64,000 bases of DNA from Zoroaster sp. YZ-2022 (GCA_029582265.1 CM055823.1:27330569-27394568); one strand, 5' to 3'. Shown: positions 38,809 to 49,587, counted from the stretch's first letter. The notes: generated by a model from the letters alone, not told the origin. Numbers and translations are program-made.

Positions 38809-39375
38809 TCACTACAGTACCATTAGAACATAATGAGCAGGCATTAGAAGCTAATCTGTGCACGATCAGACAAGAGGTGGCGCTCTACCGTCTGAAAGGA
38901 GCGTTTGTGATGAGCTTGCATAACTCTGCCAGTAGATGGCGCTGTTCATAAGTGGCGGTTGCTGTGTTGCTAGGAAGTTGCGTAAAAATTAAGCATGGTT
39001 TCCATGCTTTTGTTTCATTCCATTTGCACAAAGTCCTCCATATTAGTCGATTTTATTGTATGAAATTTCAGTATCAAATTGTGATAGCTATTAATATACT
39101 TTGTTTCCCATATACATACGACTGGGAAGTGTTCATGATGAAACCCGGAATGTCTCTTGCTCCGGGGGTTTGCTTGCAAGTTTTGCACGAGACGTGTATG
39201 AATTACCTATGGAATTACCTAGTCCACAAGATGCAGGGATAAAAACAAAACTGACTGCCAAAGGGCCTCCCCGGTTACGACTCGGGTGCAATTTCACCCC
39301 GTGGTTCGAAGGTCTCGTGTGATAAGTCTTGTTGTTGGCTTCTTTCCAATTATTTCTTCTTGTTTCTCTTTGTAG

Positions 39376-39678
39376 GTATGGTTCCAGAATCGCCGCGCGA
39401 AGTGGAGGAAAAGGGAGCGATTCCAACAGCTTCAAGGTATGCGTGGTATCGGGCCCGGTGGAGGCTACGAAATGCCAATCGCCCCTCGACCTGACGCTTA
39501 CTCTCAGGTGAGTCCCCCGGGTTTCCACGTGGGCGACATCACTCAGCCACCGGCGCCCGTTGAGGGCGCCATGCTCCGCATTTGCAGAAACCTGCAAAAC
39601 CTGCGGCGGGAATTTGACACGCGCAAGCTGGCTTCCGGGCAGGCGGGAGAGGGCGTTGTTGATAGCCAGTCGCCAATG
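39376..39678 (+). CDS. alx1: alx1 exon 3 (homeodomain 47-60 plus D2 segment)
   Basis: The acceptor TTTCTCTTTGTAG precedes VWFQNRRAKWRKRERF, the recognition helix with Gln50 and Asn51, completing the homeodomain at residue 160. The exon continues MRGIGPGGGYEMPIAPRPDA, YSQ to a consensus donor CAG|GTGAGT (GT at 39508). The frame stays open through that donor for 57 more residues, including QPPAPVEGAMLRICRNLQNL and RREFDTRKLASG, to a second donor ATG|GTAACT (GT at 39679). Both donors leave phase 0 and join exon 4 in frame. The segment between them lies where echinoderm Alx1 has its D2 domain. Reading past the second donor stops at TAG 39688-39690. The first 132 nt are certain; use of the second donor is inferred from the open frame and family knowledge. 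Confidence 0.85.
39508..39678 (+). other. alx1: D2-position coding extension (exonised intron)
   Basis: 171 nt, 57 residues, between two in-phase donor sites. It is G+C-rich like an exon, unlike the AT-rich DNA that follows. It contains a predicted basic amphipathic helix (AMLRICRNLQNLRREFDTRK). In sea urchins the published D2 domain is about 41 residues and arose by exonisation of intron sequence after the alx1/alx4 duplication; the length here is larger if the 39679 donor is used. An alternative upstream donor inside the segment cannot be excluded. Confidence 0.72.
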
Positions 39679-42239
39679 GTAACTAGTTAGTTTCGACTTT
39701 TCTTCTCTTCTTCAGCCTGCATCATCGGACCTTTGAGCCCGCCATTGCCTGCCCGCCTCTTTTGATAACTTTGTTTTTTTTAATCTTCATTTCAAAATAT
39801 AGATGACGATTATTTTGTCTCTTACTTTGTATTAATTTTCATTTAAATCGTCTTAAATTGTATTTATTTTTTTTATACTTACTCGAGTTTCAAAAAAGGA
39901 TGTTATTAACATTTGTATTCATTGAGTATCAGACAAAGATCAATTAAAAGCTTCCCATTCACTGGTTATTTCACTTCGCAAGTCTACATTTTGGATAAAA
40001 TTATGCTTGAACATTAATTGCAAACTTAATGCAGGCGGTATCTCGAAAGGGGCAAATAACTTAGTGAATCTCGTCAAACTAATCGCAGTTAATAGAATTA
40101 TAAACTGAGTTTAAAAACCTGGTGACAAATAAATGTAATAGATTGGGACTTCGTAAAATATTTTGAATGAAAAAAACAAAACAAAACAAAAATTCTATAA
40201 AAATGTTCATGTCCTACTTTTGTTTTCCCTTGTTTCTCGTTTAAAGCATACAGATTATGGACTAATGGGACAGTGGGTTCGGAATTTTCATTGTGAAAAG
40301 GTACGAAAACCATTTTTTTTCTTTGATTCCCGCCCAACCGTCCTTGATATTTTTGTGACGCTATTTTTTTCTTCTCATTTTTGCAAAAACAATACAGATT
40401 AAAACAAACGTAAAAAAGAAAAAGAAAAACATCCATTACTTGAATTCGTTTTTGTTGGAATGACATAACTCTTATTTATTTTTATTTTGCATGTTTATTA
40501 TTTGATTAATGCTGGGTCTTCTAACGTTTTTGGTTTTTACCAGAAACAAATTCGTAACAGGATTGGTTTTTATTATTTATTTATTTATTTATTTACATCC
40601 GGGACCGTAATACCGTTTGCATGACGTTCTCTGCATGTGACGCTTTTAATTTATGTTTTAAGTTTATGGACTGACTGAATTTTGTTTTGCATAATTATAT
40701 GACGCATGCAACAACACGTGACATGACAGCGAGCACAGATCAACTGAGCATTTGCAGGGCTTCCTGCACGCGCTATTGTGCATTATGAATGCATACGACA
40801 TTTGGCGCACTGATCTCTATACTTACTGGATCGACGCTGAATGGTTTATAAAGCGTGAACTCACCGGCCGCCATATTGAATTCCCCCAATATATCATATC
40901 AAGCATGTGATTTTTCAGCATTTTTCCTGATTTAAGTCAAGAGTCGAATGCTGACTGTCGATCTATTTTATAGAGCAATGGCTCCCTCATTATATACCTG
41001 CAGAATGTAACAATGATGTCGTGTATGTATTATTATTATCCTGGTTTGAATCCATATCTGCATGAATGCCGCTCAAATCATTGGAATTCATTAGTCATAA
41101 CACTCAAATATAACTGCTTGGGTAACAAAGATGGCCGCGGACAGACTAGCATCGGCAGCCGGCTATTTTTGTTCTGCAGCATACTTCGTCAATGGCTTAG
41201 AAATTGGCATAGAAATTTTTAAATAATTTTAACAGGTTTTTTAAATTAATTCACCGTGTCAGTCGAGTGGCATGGTAGTCAAGTGGTTAGAACGCTCTCC
41301 TTTTTAAATAGAAGGTAGTGAGTTCAAGACTGTGTTTTTCAACATTTTCTTTAAAAGAATTATACCTTTTTTATACGTTTTTGTTTTACTACAAAATTAA
41401 TTCAGAAGCAAAATCTTTCTATATAATAGTAATTCACGGTTGTGGAGGTTTTTCAAAGGAAAAATAAAGTCAAAATTCATTATTAGTATACAAATGCATA
41501 TAGTTGACGAAGTGTATTGCAGAAAAAAAATCGCCGGCAGCCACTCGGCGCTTCTTATCCAGTTAGTATAGAGATCAGTAGTTATACACAACCAACCAAT
41601 CAAAGGACCAGGTTATTTGTGCTCTGTTGTTTTGTACATTTTTTTATTTTTATTGTTTTGCCAATTGAACCTAGCAGAGGTCTGCTTGACATAATTATAC
41701 CATTTTATGTCAAGCAAATTCTCTGAGAAACCATTTTTTTTTTAAATCATCACCACTCTATAATCTATGAACATTTGCAATGTTCACCTTTCTGCTGTAC
41801 TTCAAATTAATCATATCAAAATACTCGCATTGATCAGTTCTGTCAACTACACTTTTGTAGAAGCAAAATAAAAATTCTAATAACCGACGTCAATATAATG
41901 TGCGTTCTCATTCGTAGCGCCCTCATTTGATTTCAATCAGCCATTGTATCAACGAGAGACTATTTAATCACATCCATTGATACTTCGGCGTGCCACAGTC
42001 TTCTTGAATGCCGAAGAGGGCGCTAAAACATTTACACAAATGACATCATCTGTCTGTCTCAAAATTAATATAAATCAATGAGGGCGCCTTTGATAATATT
42101 TGCATCTGTGTTTATTCCTCCGTCCTCCCTGAACGTGAGAAAAAAGTCAAGATTTCAAATAGTCATTTGTAGTATACTTAATTGTATTCATGTTTTCCCT
42201 TTAACATGTGATTTGGTTCTCTCCATTTGTGTCGTTTAG
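39679..42239 (+). other. alx1: alx1 intron 3
   Basis: AT-rich, with homopolymer runs and a TTTA microsatellite at about 40570-40594. It holds one 374-bp transposable element (41161-41534). No exon is supported. The acceptor CCATTTGTGTCGTTTAG lies at 42223-42239. Confidence 0.6.
41161..41534. mobile_element. TIR element with internal tRNA-like promoter, copy 1
   Basis: The flanks are CGGCAGCC at 41153-41160 and again at 41535-41542, an 8-bp target duplication. Ends are imperfect inverted repeats (GGCTATTTTTGTTCTGCA, ACTTCGTCAA against TTGACGAAGTG, GCAGAAAAAAAATCGC). Between them a tRNA-like stretch has an A-box-like TGGTAGTCAAGTGG (about 41273) and a B-box-like GAGTTCAAGAC (41320-41330). A second copy is at 48659-49181. 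It looks like a DNA transposon end pair enclosing a Pol III module. Confidence 0.75.
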
Positions 42240-42653
42240 ATGCAAGCATCGCCATGGGGACACAACATGTCTTCACCTCTGACATCAACCATGAATCCCG
42301 CGCCTATGCAGATGCAGCAATCCCCCCACAACTCGTGTATGGCACCCCAGTCCAACCTTCCCAGTTTTATGGGCGTTACTAATCAGAACCAATTGAACCA
42401 GTTGAACCAGCTCAGCCAGGCTAACCCGATCAACGCCATGGCGCAAGCCGTTACCGCTGGTAACCCTGCGGCGCAGTTCATGTCACACGCTGCTTCGCAG
42501 AACGTGAATACTTTTAATGGACAGTACAGCGAGAGTGGAGTGATGCATTGTGGACAAGAGGGCGGAGACAGGAGGACAAATAGTATAGCTGCCCTGAGAT
42601 TGCGAGCAAAGGAGCATAGCACTGTCGTTGGAATGATGAACGGATACTCTTAA
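42240..42653 (+). CDS. alx1: alx1 exon 4 (Q/N/M-rich region, OAR motif, stop)
   Basis: 137 residues and TAA. The exon opens MQASPWGHNMSSPLTSTMNP, continues with a Gln/Met stretch (APMQMQQSPHNSC) and four NQL/SQ-type repeats (NQNQLNQLNQLSQ), then GGDRRTNSIAALRLRAKEHS, the OAR (aristaless) motif, and ends MMNGYS. OAR motifs near the C-terminus are typical of paired-class proteins (Alx, Prx, Otp, Rax) and restrain or tune transactivation in several of them. Third positions are G/C-rich and the exon joins exon 3 in phase 0 from either donor. C-terminal completeness is clear from the stop just after the OAR. Confidence 0.96.
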   Translation: MQASPWGHNMSSPLTSTMNPAPMQMQQSPHNSCMAPQSNLPSFMGVTNQNQLNQLNQLSQANPINAMAQAVTAGNPAAQFMSHAASQNVNTFNGQYSESGVMHCGQEGGDRRTNSIAALRLRAKEHSTVVGMMNGYS

Positions 42654-45440
42654 AACTCTGACAGCAGCATTATGAATATTTATGAACTCATATTTTGTAT
42701 AGCTTCAATACTGTAGCCAGGGAGGGGTCTGAGTCCCAACTTAAAAGGTCTTTTATAGTTATTATTTGACTGGCGGAAACGACGTCTAGTGGTGTCAGAA
42801 GTGGGATCGACGACTGCATTTGGTGAAAATATGTTTCTGTTTTTGAGAACGCATTTTCGGCTACTTCCGTGCAGGATCGGAAATATCTGCACTATTCATT
42901 CTATGACATGAAGTAGATTGTCGAGTCTAAGATACTTCAGAAACGAAGACATATCCTTGAGATGCGTCTCGACAAGTCAGTAGGATTTCCAGACTCTTTG
43001 GCTTATAAAAGCTGCATGAAGATCAACCGCCAAAACAAATTTTTGAGACCATTTTTGGTGACTATAGAGGTGCAAAACAATTGTCTAATGCTTGAACTTT
43101 AACAGAGAAAACTGTTTTCGTCACTACCTGTCTTGCAGAACCCTTTTAATAAGTAAACCTTTATAATAATACATTTATCACGCAGCGGCCATCTTGATTT
43201 TCTAAACTCTTTGAGAATCACAGTGAGGCTCGTGTCCAAAAAAGGACGGGTGCTTTTCTAACTGCTATTTTGCATTCGAATTTTTTGATTGATGGTCGGG
43301 AAACCAAACAAAATGGACGCTGCATAAAAATGTTTTATTGTCACCAAAGTGAAACATTTCCGGAAGTGGTATATAAGTCATCCAAGCACAAATGGAAGAA
43401 TATTTAAAAATAACTGTTTTGTGTCGTTAAGTATGTTTTATAGACATTTCGTTTTTGTTCATAAGGAGTATTGTTTTGCTGCCCCTTTGTAAAGAAGTCT
43501 TGATATCATTTGTATAAAGAATTTTAAACTATTTGATAGATGTAACTTAATTGTTGAAATTGTTTAACTATTTCTGTAACTCCGTATACGAAGAGCGTTC
43601 TTTTGGTCGAAGTATTCATCCAAATATGTTAGTATACCGGGGTTCGAAGTAAACCTTCAATTTATGTTTTTTAATTGTTCTTGATTGTTTTCAGCCTCAT
43701 TACATACATGATTAAATACCGAGTGGATGTTTCTTACAGAGGTATTTAAATCATGTAGATGGCGAAAATGTATTCAGTCAACCAGCTATGTGCTTGCCAA
43801 GTTAAGCGATTTAGATGTACGACTTTATGTAGACGTAGGATAGTATTGGTTTAGATGAGAAATTGTCTAATTGGTTTTAATCTCAGTAGATCATAAAACG
43901 AATTACTGTTGCTCAAAATTACGTTGTAAACATTGTGCTGAAACCTCGTTAATAATGAAATGTATCGAAACCTTTCTTATCGAGTAAATGCTGAAATCTT
44001 TGAAGAATTATATTTTATCAATCAAAAATAATACGCTGTCTGAACAAGGCCTTATAACAACTGCTTCAAAGAATAGAATTCTAAGAACAATACAGGTAGA
44101 TACCGAGGTACTTCATCAGAAGATAGCATTTACTATGTGAACTGAATGACGGTACATTTCACTATATACAATATGCCTGAATCACATTACAAAATGAGAC
44201 CGTTATATTCAAGTATTAAGGACGATACATGTTGTGATATACCAGCTTGGAGATGGGTAGGCAAGATTAATGGCATAACTGTCTCTGTTAACTTAACTGT
44301 TTCATGTAGAATACATTTGTGCAGGCAACAGTCTTAGGTAGAACTTTTAGATAGATTGGATAAAAAATCCCCAAGACCAAGGACTGGGGATTAATGGATC
44401 AGCGTTACGTATTTCAGGGATTTGGCAGTTCGTCTAGACTGTACTTGTAAATAATAGCTTATTACGTAATATAAATAAGACCAGAATGCATCTGAACATA
44501 ATGCAAGCAACATGCATGTACATTAGAATCCGATTTGTATCTGGCAAGAGCATTTGTTTGTTTGGTTTTTGGATATTTAGAAAATCACTCATCAAACGAT
44601 TCGGTGAAAAAAATGCTAATGAACTAAAAAAGGAAGATCGTTTTCAGTATTATATGAAAGACTTCTTTATTGGTTGCTGCAGTTGCCATGATACCATGAT
44701 GCCCCTCAATTCCATATGATCTGCCATTATACATCAGTCAGATAACGGTGAAAAAAGATTGATAACATAGTTAAATATAACATAACATCATGATGTGTAT
44801 TTTGTTCTTGTAAGATCCAGGGTTATCACCATTAAGCTGCCAAACAGAAAACATTTGCTTAGTTGTTTTACTCCTAAGAGTCCAATCGAACCGATGTAGA
44901 TCATAAAAAAATAATAATGCGCAGTAGTAAAAGTTATCTTCATCACTTTAACAAAATTAATTTCCTCGACAACAAGTTCACGGAAAGACCTTTCAGGAGA
45001 CGACTCAAAGTGTTATTGATGCTATGTCACTGAGAGAACTTTCCCATGAAGACCATGCAATCTCATGATGTTAATTCACACCTATTGCGTTTAAATCGAG
45101 ACCATACTACAGATAAGCCAGTTTTGTCGTGTTCCCTTAGCGGCATAACAAACAAAATTATACGGTTGGTTTCGAAAACGCCAAGGGTACCCGCCTATTA
45201 ATTGGCCAGCGACGATTGATCAAATTAATAATTCATCCAACAATAGCAAGGGTATATCGTGACAATGGTTTTGGAAATTCCAAAAATCTTTTAATACTGT
45301 GCTAAGGGTTCATTGATTGCAAGATTTTTTTGTGGCAGATCTTCCTTTTATGTAAATATTATTGAAAAGAACAACATGTTGTTGTCTGTATTTTAAATGT
45401 TCTACTACATCACACTCTTTCATAAAGAGTAACGGCCTCA
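42654..45440 (+). other. alx1: alx1 3' flank (3' UTR likely within)
   Basis: No further exon is supported. No canonical AATAAA is found in the first 3 kb; ATTAAA occurs at about 43711 and the first AATAAA at about 45770, so the 3' UTR end is undefined. A hairpin lies at 43705-43757. Confidence 0.4.
43705..43757 (+). repeat. Hairpin in alx1 3' flank
   Basis: TACATGATTAAATACC and GGTATTTAAATCATGTA form a stem with one bulge around a 20-nt loop. If transcribed it would make a stable stem in the 3' UTR. No conserved element is recognised. Confidence 0.5.
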
Positions 45441-45442
45441 AC

Positions 45443-45646
45443 ATTGCATTTTCACTAGCCAGACGCACGTAACAACGTAATTTATGTAAATGAACCGTTC
45501 AGCCAATCACAACCAAGTCTGTGACGTAGTTAAGCCACCAGCCTTCACCTTCCAATTGGCTGGTCTAATTTTATAAACGGTATCCGTGCGTTCCTTACAT
45601 GTTTGTGACGCACACCATCATTTCATTGGCTAGTGCAAATGCAAAT
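45443..45646. mobile_element. Imperfect inverted-repeat element
   Basis: ATTGCATTTTCACTAGCCA at the left is the complement of TGGCTAGTGCAAATGCAAAT at the right with a few mismatches. Subterminal CCAATTGG/AGCCAATCA motifs are mirrored too. About 204 bp, non-coding. Confidence 0.5.
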
Positions 45647-46011
45647 TTACGGCACATTCATGTAATACATTCTGGTAGACAGAATATGAAAGAAAATGAA
45701 AGCCTGTTTAAGTAATTATGAGCCAACATTTAATTGAAAAAAACAAATAATTTTCGCCTTGGAGAAAATATGAATAAATTAGCAGATGCAATCATCAACA
45801 GGGCGAGTGTGTACACCAGTTTAACGTTTGTATATATACCAAATTGTGGAGATGAGGTAATAAAACAGTACTCCGCGACCTGGATGATATTTGTCACGTG
45901 ATCATTATTTTGTTAATTCTTCTGTCCATGATTTTTACAATTTGTTTAATTAAATAAATGTTATTAACCCATACATGATTTATTATGCCTATATTTACAA
46001 TGACCCCCCTC

Positions 46012-46036
46012 CCGCCCCGCCCCGCCCCGCCCCCAA
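46012..46036 (+). repeat. CCCCG pentamer run
   Basis: A C-rich tract with three CCCCGC-type units in AT-rich DNA. G-quadruplex potential on the - strand. Confidence 0.6.
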
Positions 46037-46280
46037 CATAATTCAGATTTTTTTTTAAATGAAACCAAAAGTAGGCATTTATTAATGAGAATACAAGTTC
46101 GGCGTCTGGTCTTTATTGAACAATAAACACTTATTGTGACGTGGTCAGGAGTGATATTTGACCGATTCAAAGGTCTGAATTCATGCAGTAAAGACCCCGC
46201 GAAGAAATTTTATTCACAAAAAAGAGGGAAAAAATGTTCATTCAGCATTCCACTGTGCGTATACAGGTTTAATACATAAG

Positions 46281-46689
46281 TAAGCTTGGGCGATATCGAT
46301 TTTTTTCATCCACGATATATCAGCAAACATATATCGCAATTTTCGATAATATCGCGATTATTATTTCATTCATGCATGATTGCTTAATAACCACAGGTAT
46401 GTACCCTTCTACAAGCGTCACAATAACTCACAAATTCGTTTGCATAGCGTGTATGTACATTTGAAGTAGTTCACTTTTGTTTCTCACTTCCAAATGCTCA
46501 AAAGACTGTTCTAATTTTGTTTCCATGGAATTTCTGACGTGCTCACAATGGCGACTTTTTGTTTAATCGCGATATATTTTTAATCGCGATTTGCCGATAT
46601 CTCGATAACTTAAAAAGGTTCTCAATATTGTAACCGAATAAAAATAGGTATCGCGATATTCGATATTATCGTGTTATCGCCCAAGCTTA
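46281..46689. mobile_element. hAT-type element with perfect 8-bp duplication
   Basis: The ends TAAGCTTGGGCGATA and its complement (ATCGCCCAAGCTTA) are mirrored, and the interior is rich in ATCGCGAT/ATATCG palindromes. TACATAAG flanks it on both sides (46273-46280 and 46690-46697). 409 bp with no transposase, so non-autonomous. This end sequence is common in animal hAT families. Confidence 0.92.
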
Positions 46690-47266
46690 TACATAAGAAT
46701 AAATGTTTGTGTTGTGCTTGTTCATAGTATGCTACATTATAGTCACCAAACGAACATTTATTATGGTACATAATAACAATATGCAATTCCATAGTGCGTC
46801 TGTTCATAAAATCACCACTTTATAAATACATTGTTACAACATGATTTGAATTAAAAATGTTGGTGTTGTGTACGATATACGTCTACTAGTTTGACTTTTT
46901 TACGCCAAGCGATTTTTCAATGGGCGCGCATAACCGCCCAATCACGCCCAACAAAAGCCATGTTTAAGCTAGGCTATTATTAAATTTACTTTATAATTCT
47001 TAGTGCTCTGTCTGTATTGTTCAGCCCGCACAACTGCAAGTTTCTGTAACCCTGAACGTTAGCTTATATGGGATGGACTATGGGGATGTCTTGTAAGTAC
47101 ACTTAACCCATAATACACCGCAACAACCCGTTCATAGTCTGTAACACATCTGATGATAGACACGCATTTGTTGATTAGCACATAGCCACAGTCCAAAAGC
47201 TTCGTGGAAGCAGACGCCTTGCCTTAATAACTGACCTTAGACTATCCGTTTTAGAGTGAGGCTGTT

Positions 47267-47385
47267 TTACAAAGTCGACGACTGCGATCTGACTAGCTTG
47301 GTGTCGCCAAAAACCTCTTCATGCGTAAGGAGCTGTTTGGGATCCCCAGAAAGGCCATTAAGGTACATAACGCGGGATTCCACGT
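47267..47385 (-). CDS. Unknown - strand gene, terminal exon
   Basis: The exon follows an acceptor CATTCTAG and starts with AC, completing GAC from the G left by the exon at 49588-49736. It reads (D)VESRVMYLNGLSGDPKQLL, THEEVFGDTKLVRSQSSTL and stops with TAA. Codon third positions look coding, unlike the surroundings. An alternative acceptor 15 bases upstream (CTTCTGTTACAG) would keep the same frame but not join the previous exon in phase. I do not recognise the family. The tail is hydrophilic and Ser-rich, which would suit a cytoplasmic C-terminus. Confidence 0.65.
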
Positions 47386-47566
47386 CTAGAATGCACTGTA
47401 ACAGAAGACATTTGGGAAAAACAAAATGAATAACAATGAGGGCGTGCTTTGAGAATCTGCATAGTTGAAAGTACACTGGTCCCATGTATTTATCCTATAT
47501 CAAGGATAAGACAGGCTCCAGGCGTACCACTCAACGGGTTTCATTGGATACGTTGTGCTGAAGATC

Positions 47567-47574
47567 TGACGTCA
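47567..47574. promoter_or_regulatory. CRE-like TGACGTCA before small ORF
   Basis: A perfect TGACGTCA lies 60 bp upstream of the ATG at 47634, followed by a CG-rich stretch (GGCTCGCGCGCTAGC). This arrangement resembles a TATA-less housekeeping promoter. Confidence 0.4.
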
Positions 47575-47633
47575 CGCTTTGAGGCTCGCGCGCTAGCTAC
47601 CAACCAAGGTCAAAGTTGAACATCGGGGAAAAC

Positions 47634-47804
47634 ATGGCGGCAGCACGGCCACGATCTGGCGTAATTCACGCGCCTGTATCTCAAAGCGTGATGCCAGGTC
47701 TTCAGGCTAAAGTGCAAATTTTACAAAATCATATAAAAAGCATATCTAGTACGATTATGCTGCGGTTGGGTGACATGCTCACAGCCATATCGTTCCATAA
47801 GTAG
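47634..47804 (+). CDS. Candidate 56-aa small protein
   Basis: The ATG is in a good context (AACATGG) and opens MAAARPRSGVIHAPVSQSVM, PGLQAKVQILQNHIKSISST, IMLRLGDMLTAISFHK, then TAG. The C-terminal half is a plausible helix with heptad-like leucine/isoleucine spacing. It has a CRE-like site and CG-rich DNA upstream, inside an intron of the - strand gene. No good splice donor precedes the stop, so it would be a single-exon gene or the retained first exon of a longer one. It could also be a processed fragment or chance. I do not recognise it. Confidence 0.35.
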   Translation: MAAARPRSGVIHAPVSQSVMPGLQAKVQILQNHIKSISSTIMLRLGDMLTAISFHK

Positions 47805-48658
47805 CAGTAGACGATTGGGAATAAGTAATTGATTAGAAAGAAACCAAAATTGTCCAAAAGGAAAACATAAAGATTGTGTCTAAATGCATGAAAACTTCCA
47901 ATGCCATTCTACGAAGCAAAGAGAAGTCACATGATTTCTGACAATGACTACACACAATGACTACCAAACTCCCTTACACTGCCGTATTTGCCATTACGTT
48001 CACCGACTCCATAAACCTCAGTAAAGTTTCAAAATGCCCTCTATTGTTTGAAAACGTTACACATTGATTACGCTGCCTGAAAATGAATTTCACTGCAGAC
48101 AATCAACGTATTAACGCCGCGCCGGCCCTCTGATAATTGAAATATTCATCCTTCCCTGAAATTTCATTTTACATGAAAGCTTTATTGAAAGGAAATCCAT
48201 CATGTTTCAATCAAACAAAGATATGCAGTGAACATAATTAGGTTACCTGAGCCAATGCAAAGAAATGCTTCAATGCGTCTGTATGTAAATGAACACACCA
48301 CTCCGTACATAATAATTATCTTCTGTTCAAAGCTTGGAACCAATAATCAAACATAATGTTTCTCGGACTCAGTTTGTCATATTTTAATAATACAAAGGCC
48401 GTTTTAAAAACAATTTGCCATAATTACATTGACGGATCCAGGGATAGGGCAGGGGCAAAAAAGAGACACATGCATTCCCCCTTTTTGTCATCACCGTGCA
48501 CGATCATTCACCATTCGTATCTTACCTTATTTCGGTGTAGGATATCCATACCAAGTGTTAAAACCAAAGAAGAATTATCTGCAAAAAATAAATGACAGAA
48601 AATGTCTGATGACACACATCTGCCACTGAATGGACTATTAGGTCCATATACATCCGGG

Positions 48659-49181
48659 ATACTATTTTTTCTGCAGTACACTTCGTTAATGGCGAAGAAA
48701 TTGGTATAAAAATCTAATTTTAAAAAGGTTCTTCAATAACTTATTCACCAAAAAATTGGACTGAAATGGTAGTCTAGTGGTTAGAACGCTCACCTTGCGA
48801 GTAGGAGATACCGAGTTCAATACAAGGTTTTTCAAAATGTTCATACATTATTTTATACGCTACTTTTTTTTACTACAAAAGTATATGTGACCCGAAATGA
48901 GGAATGTGATCCCCAAATTTCACATTTTGAGATATGAATATCAACTTAAAGAGAATTTAATGGGCTTTCTGATGATACCAAACATTAATTTTTGGTTCAT
49001 TTCATTCCTGTTTTAGGATGTGATAAATTGATAATGTAATAATGCAGTCATGCACGTTTTGTGAACTTTGGAAGTCCATTACACGGAAACATGTTGGGAG
49101 ACATTCCTCATTTCGAAAACAATCATTTTTAGTATACAAATGCATATAGTGGACAAAGTGTAGTGCAGAAAAAAATCGCTA
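48659..49181. mobile_element. TIR element with internal tRNA-like promoter, copy 2
   Basis: Same design as 41161-41534: end TACTATTTTTTCTGCAGTAC with ACTTCGTTAATGG, then a tRNA-like segment with A-box-like TGGTAGTCTAGTGG (48767-48780) and B-box-like GAGTTCAATAC (48813-48823), then ATACAAATGCATATAGT and the opposite end (GACAAAGTGTAGTGCAGAA). It is longer because another element is inserted at about 48893-49120. The target duplication is not clear. Confidence 0.7.
48893..49120. mobile_element. Small MITE nested in the previous element
   Basis: GAAATGAGGAATGT at the left and ACATTCCTCATTTC at the right are perfect 14-bp inverted repeats. The segment is absent from the related element at 41161-41534, which supports a later insertion. 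AT-rich, non-coding. Confidence 0.65.
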
Positions 49182-49587
49182 GCCTGGATCCAAATGTTTG
49201 ATCTTTTCAAACAAATATATTATTTCCATTATGTTTTTCAGCTATTGGAGGTGAAAAAAGAAAAATTAAAAAAATTCAATTGAATTAGAAACCTTTTGAG
49301 ACGCTGGTGGCAGCAGACTTACTGTATCGTTTACCCTTGATTACGTCATTATGAGCATACGCACGATATTGAAAACAATGGAAAAAGAAATGGTAAGTCT
49401 GCACCCATCTAGCGTCTCAGAAGTCGGCCATTTAATTGATATTTACGAAGTACGCGCGTTATCAAGCATTGGTGCGATGAGTAACCAAACAAACTGTAAC
49501 GATCGCCGTGTGACGACATAGACCATGTGAGGGCGCCCTGTATTGGTGTATTATTTGTTTTTAAACAACTTTAAACAAGGCATTTAC

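Larger units (their letters stand above)
10167..39375 (+). other. alx1: alx1 intron 2 (29.2 kb)
   Basis: This very long intron interrupts the homeodomain between residues 46 and 47. I see no host exon on either strand. It contains at least five inverted-repeat elements, several tandem repeats and GC-rich islands (about 11.6-12.2, 24.5-24.86, 31.8-32.1 and 33.0-33.15 kb), which are candidates for cis-regulatory DNA. Apart from the separate entries, 11.1-17.9, 18.9-21.5, 23.1-27.5 and 34.2-39.3 kb hold nothing I can annotate. Confidence 0.6.
6420..42653 (+). other. alx1: alx1 gene span (aristaless-like homeobox 1)
   Basis: The gene runs from a candidate TATA box through four coding exons: 6588-6663, 9805-10166, 39376-39507 (or -39678) and 42240-42653. 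All junctions keep the frame. Introns are about 3.1, 29.2 and 2.6-2.7 kb. The protein is a nuclear DNA-binding transcription factor with, in order, a short N-terminus (1-26), an acidic low-complexity region (about 60-97), a paired-class homeodomain (101-160), an optional 57-residue D2-position segment (191-247), a Q/N/M-rich region and an OAR motif near the C-terminus. In echinoderms Alx1 drives skeletogenic cell fate (established knowledge). The homeodomain plus OAR identifies the Alx family. The choice of Alx1 over the paralogue Alx4 rests on the D2-position segment. Confidence 0.85.
47386..49587 (-). other. Intron of the - strand gene
   Basis: About 2.2 kb. It contains a + strand small ORF with a CpG-rich start (47634-47804) and a transposable element (48659-49181). 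Nothing else is supported. Confidence 0.45.
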
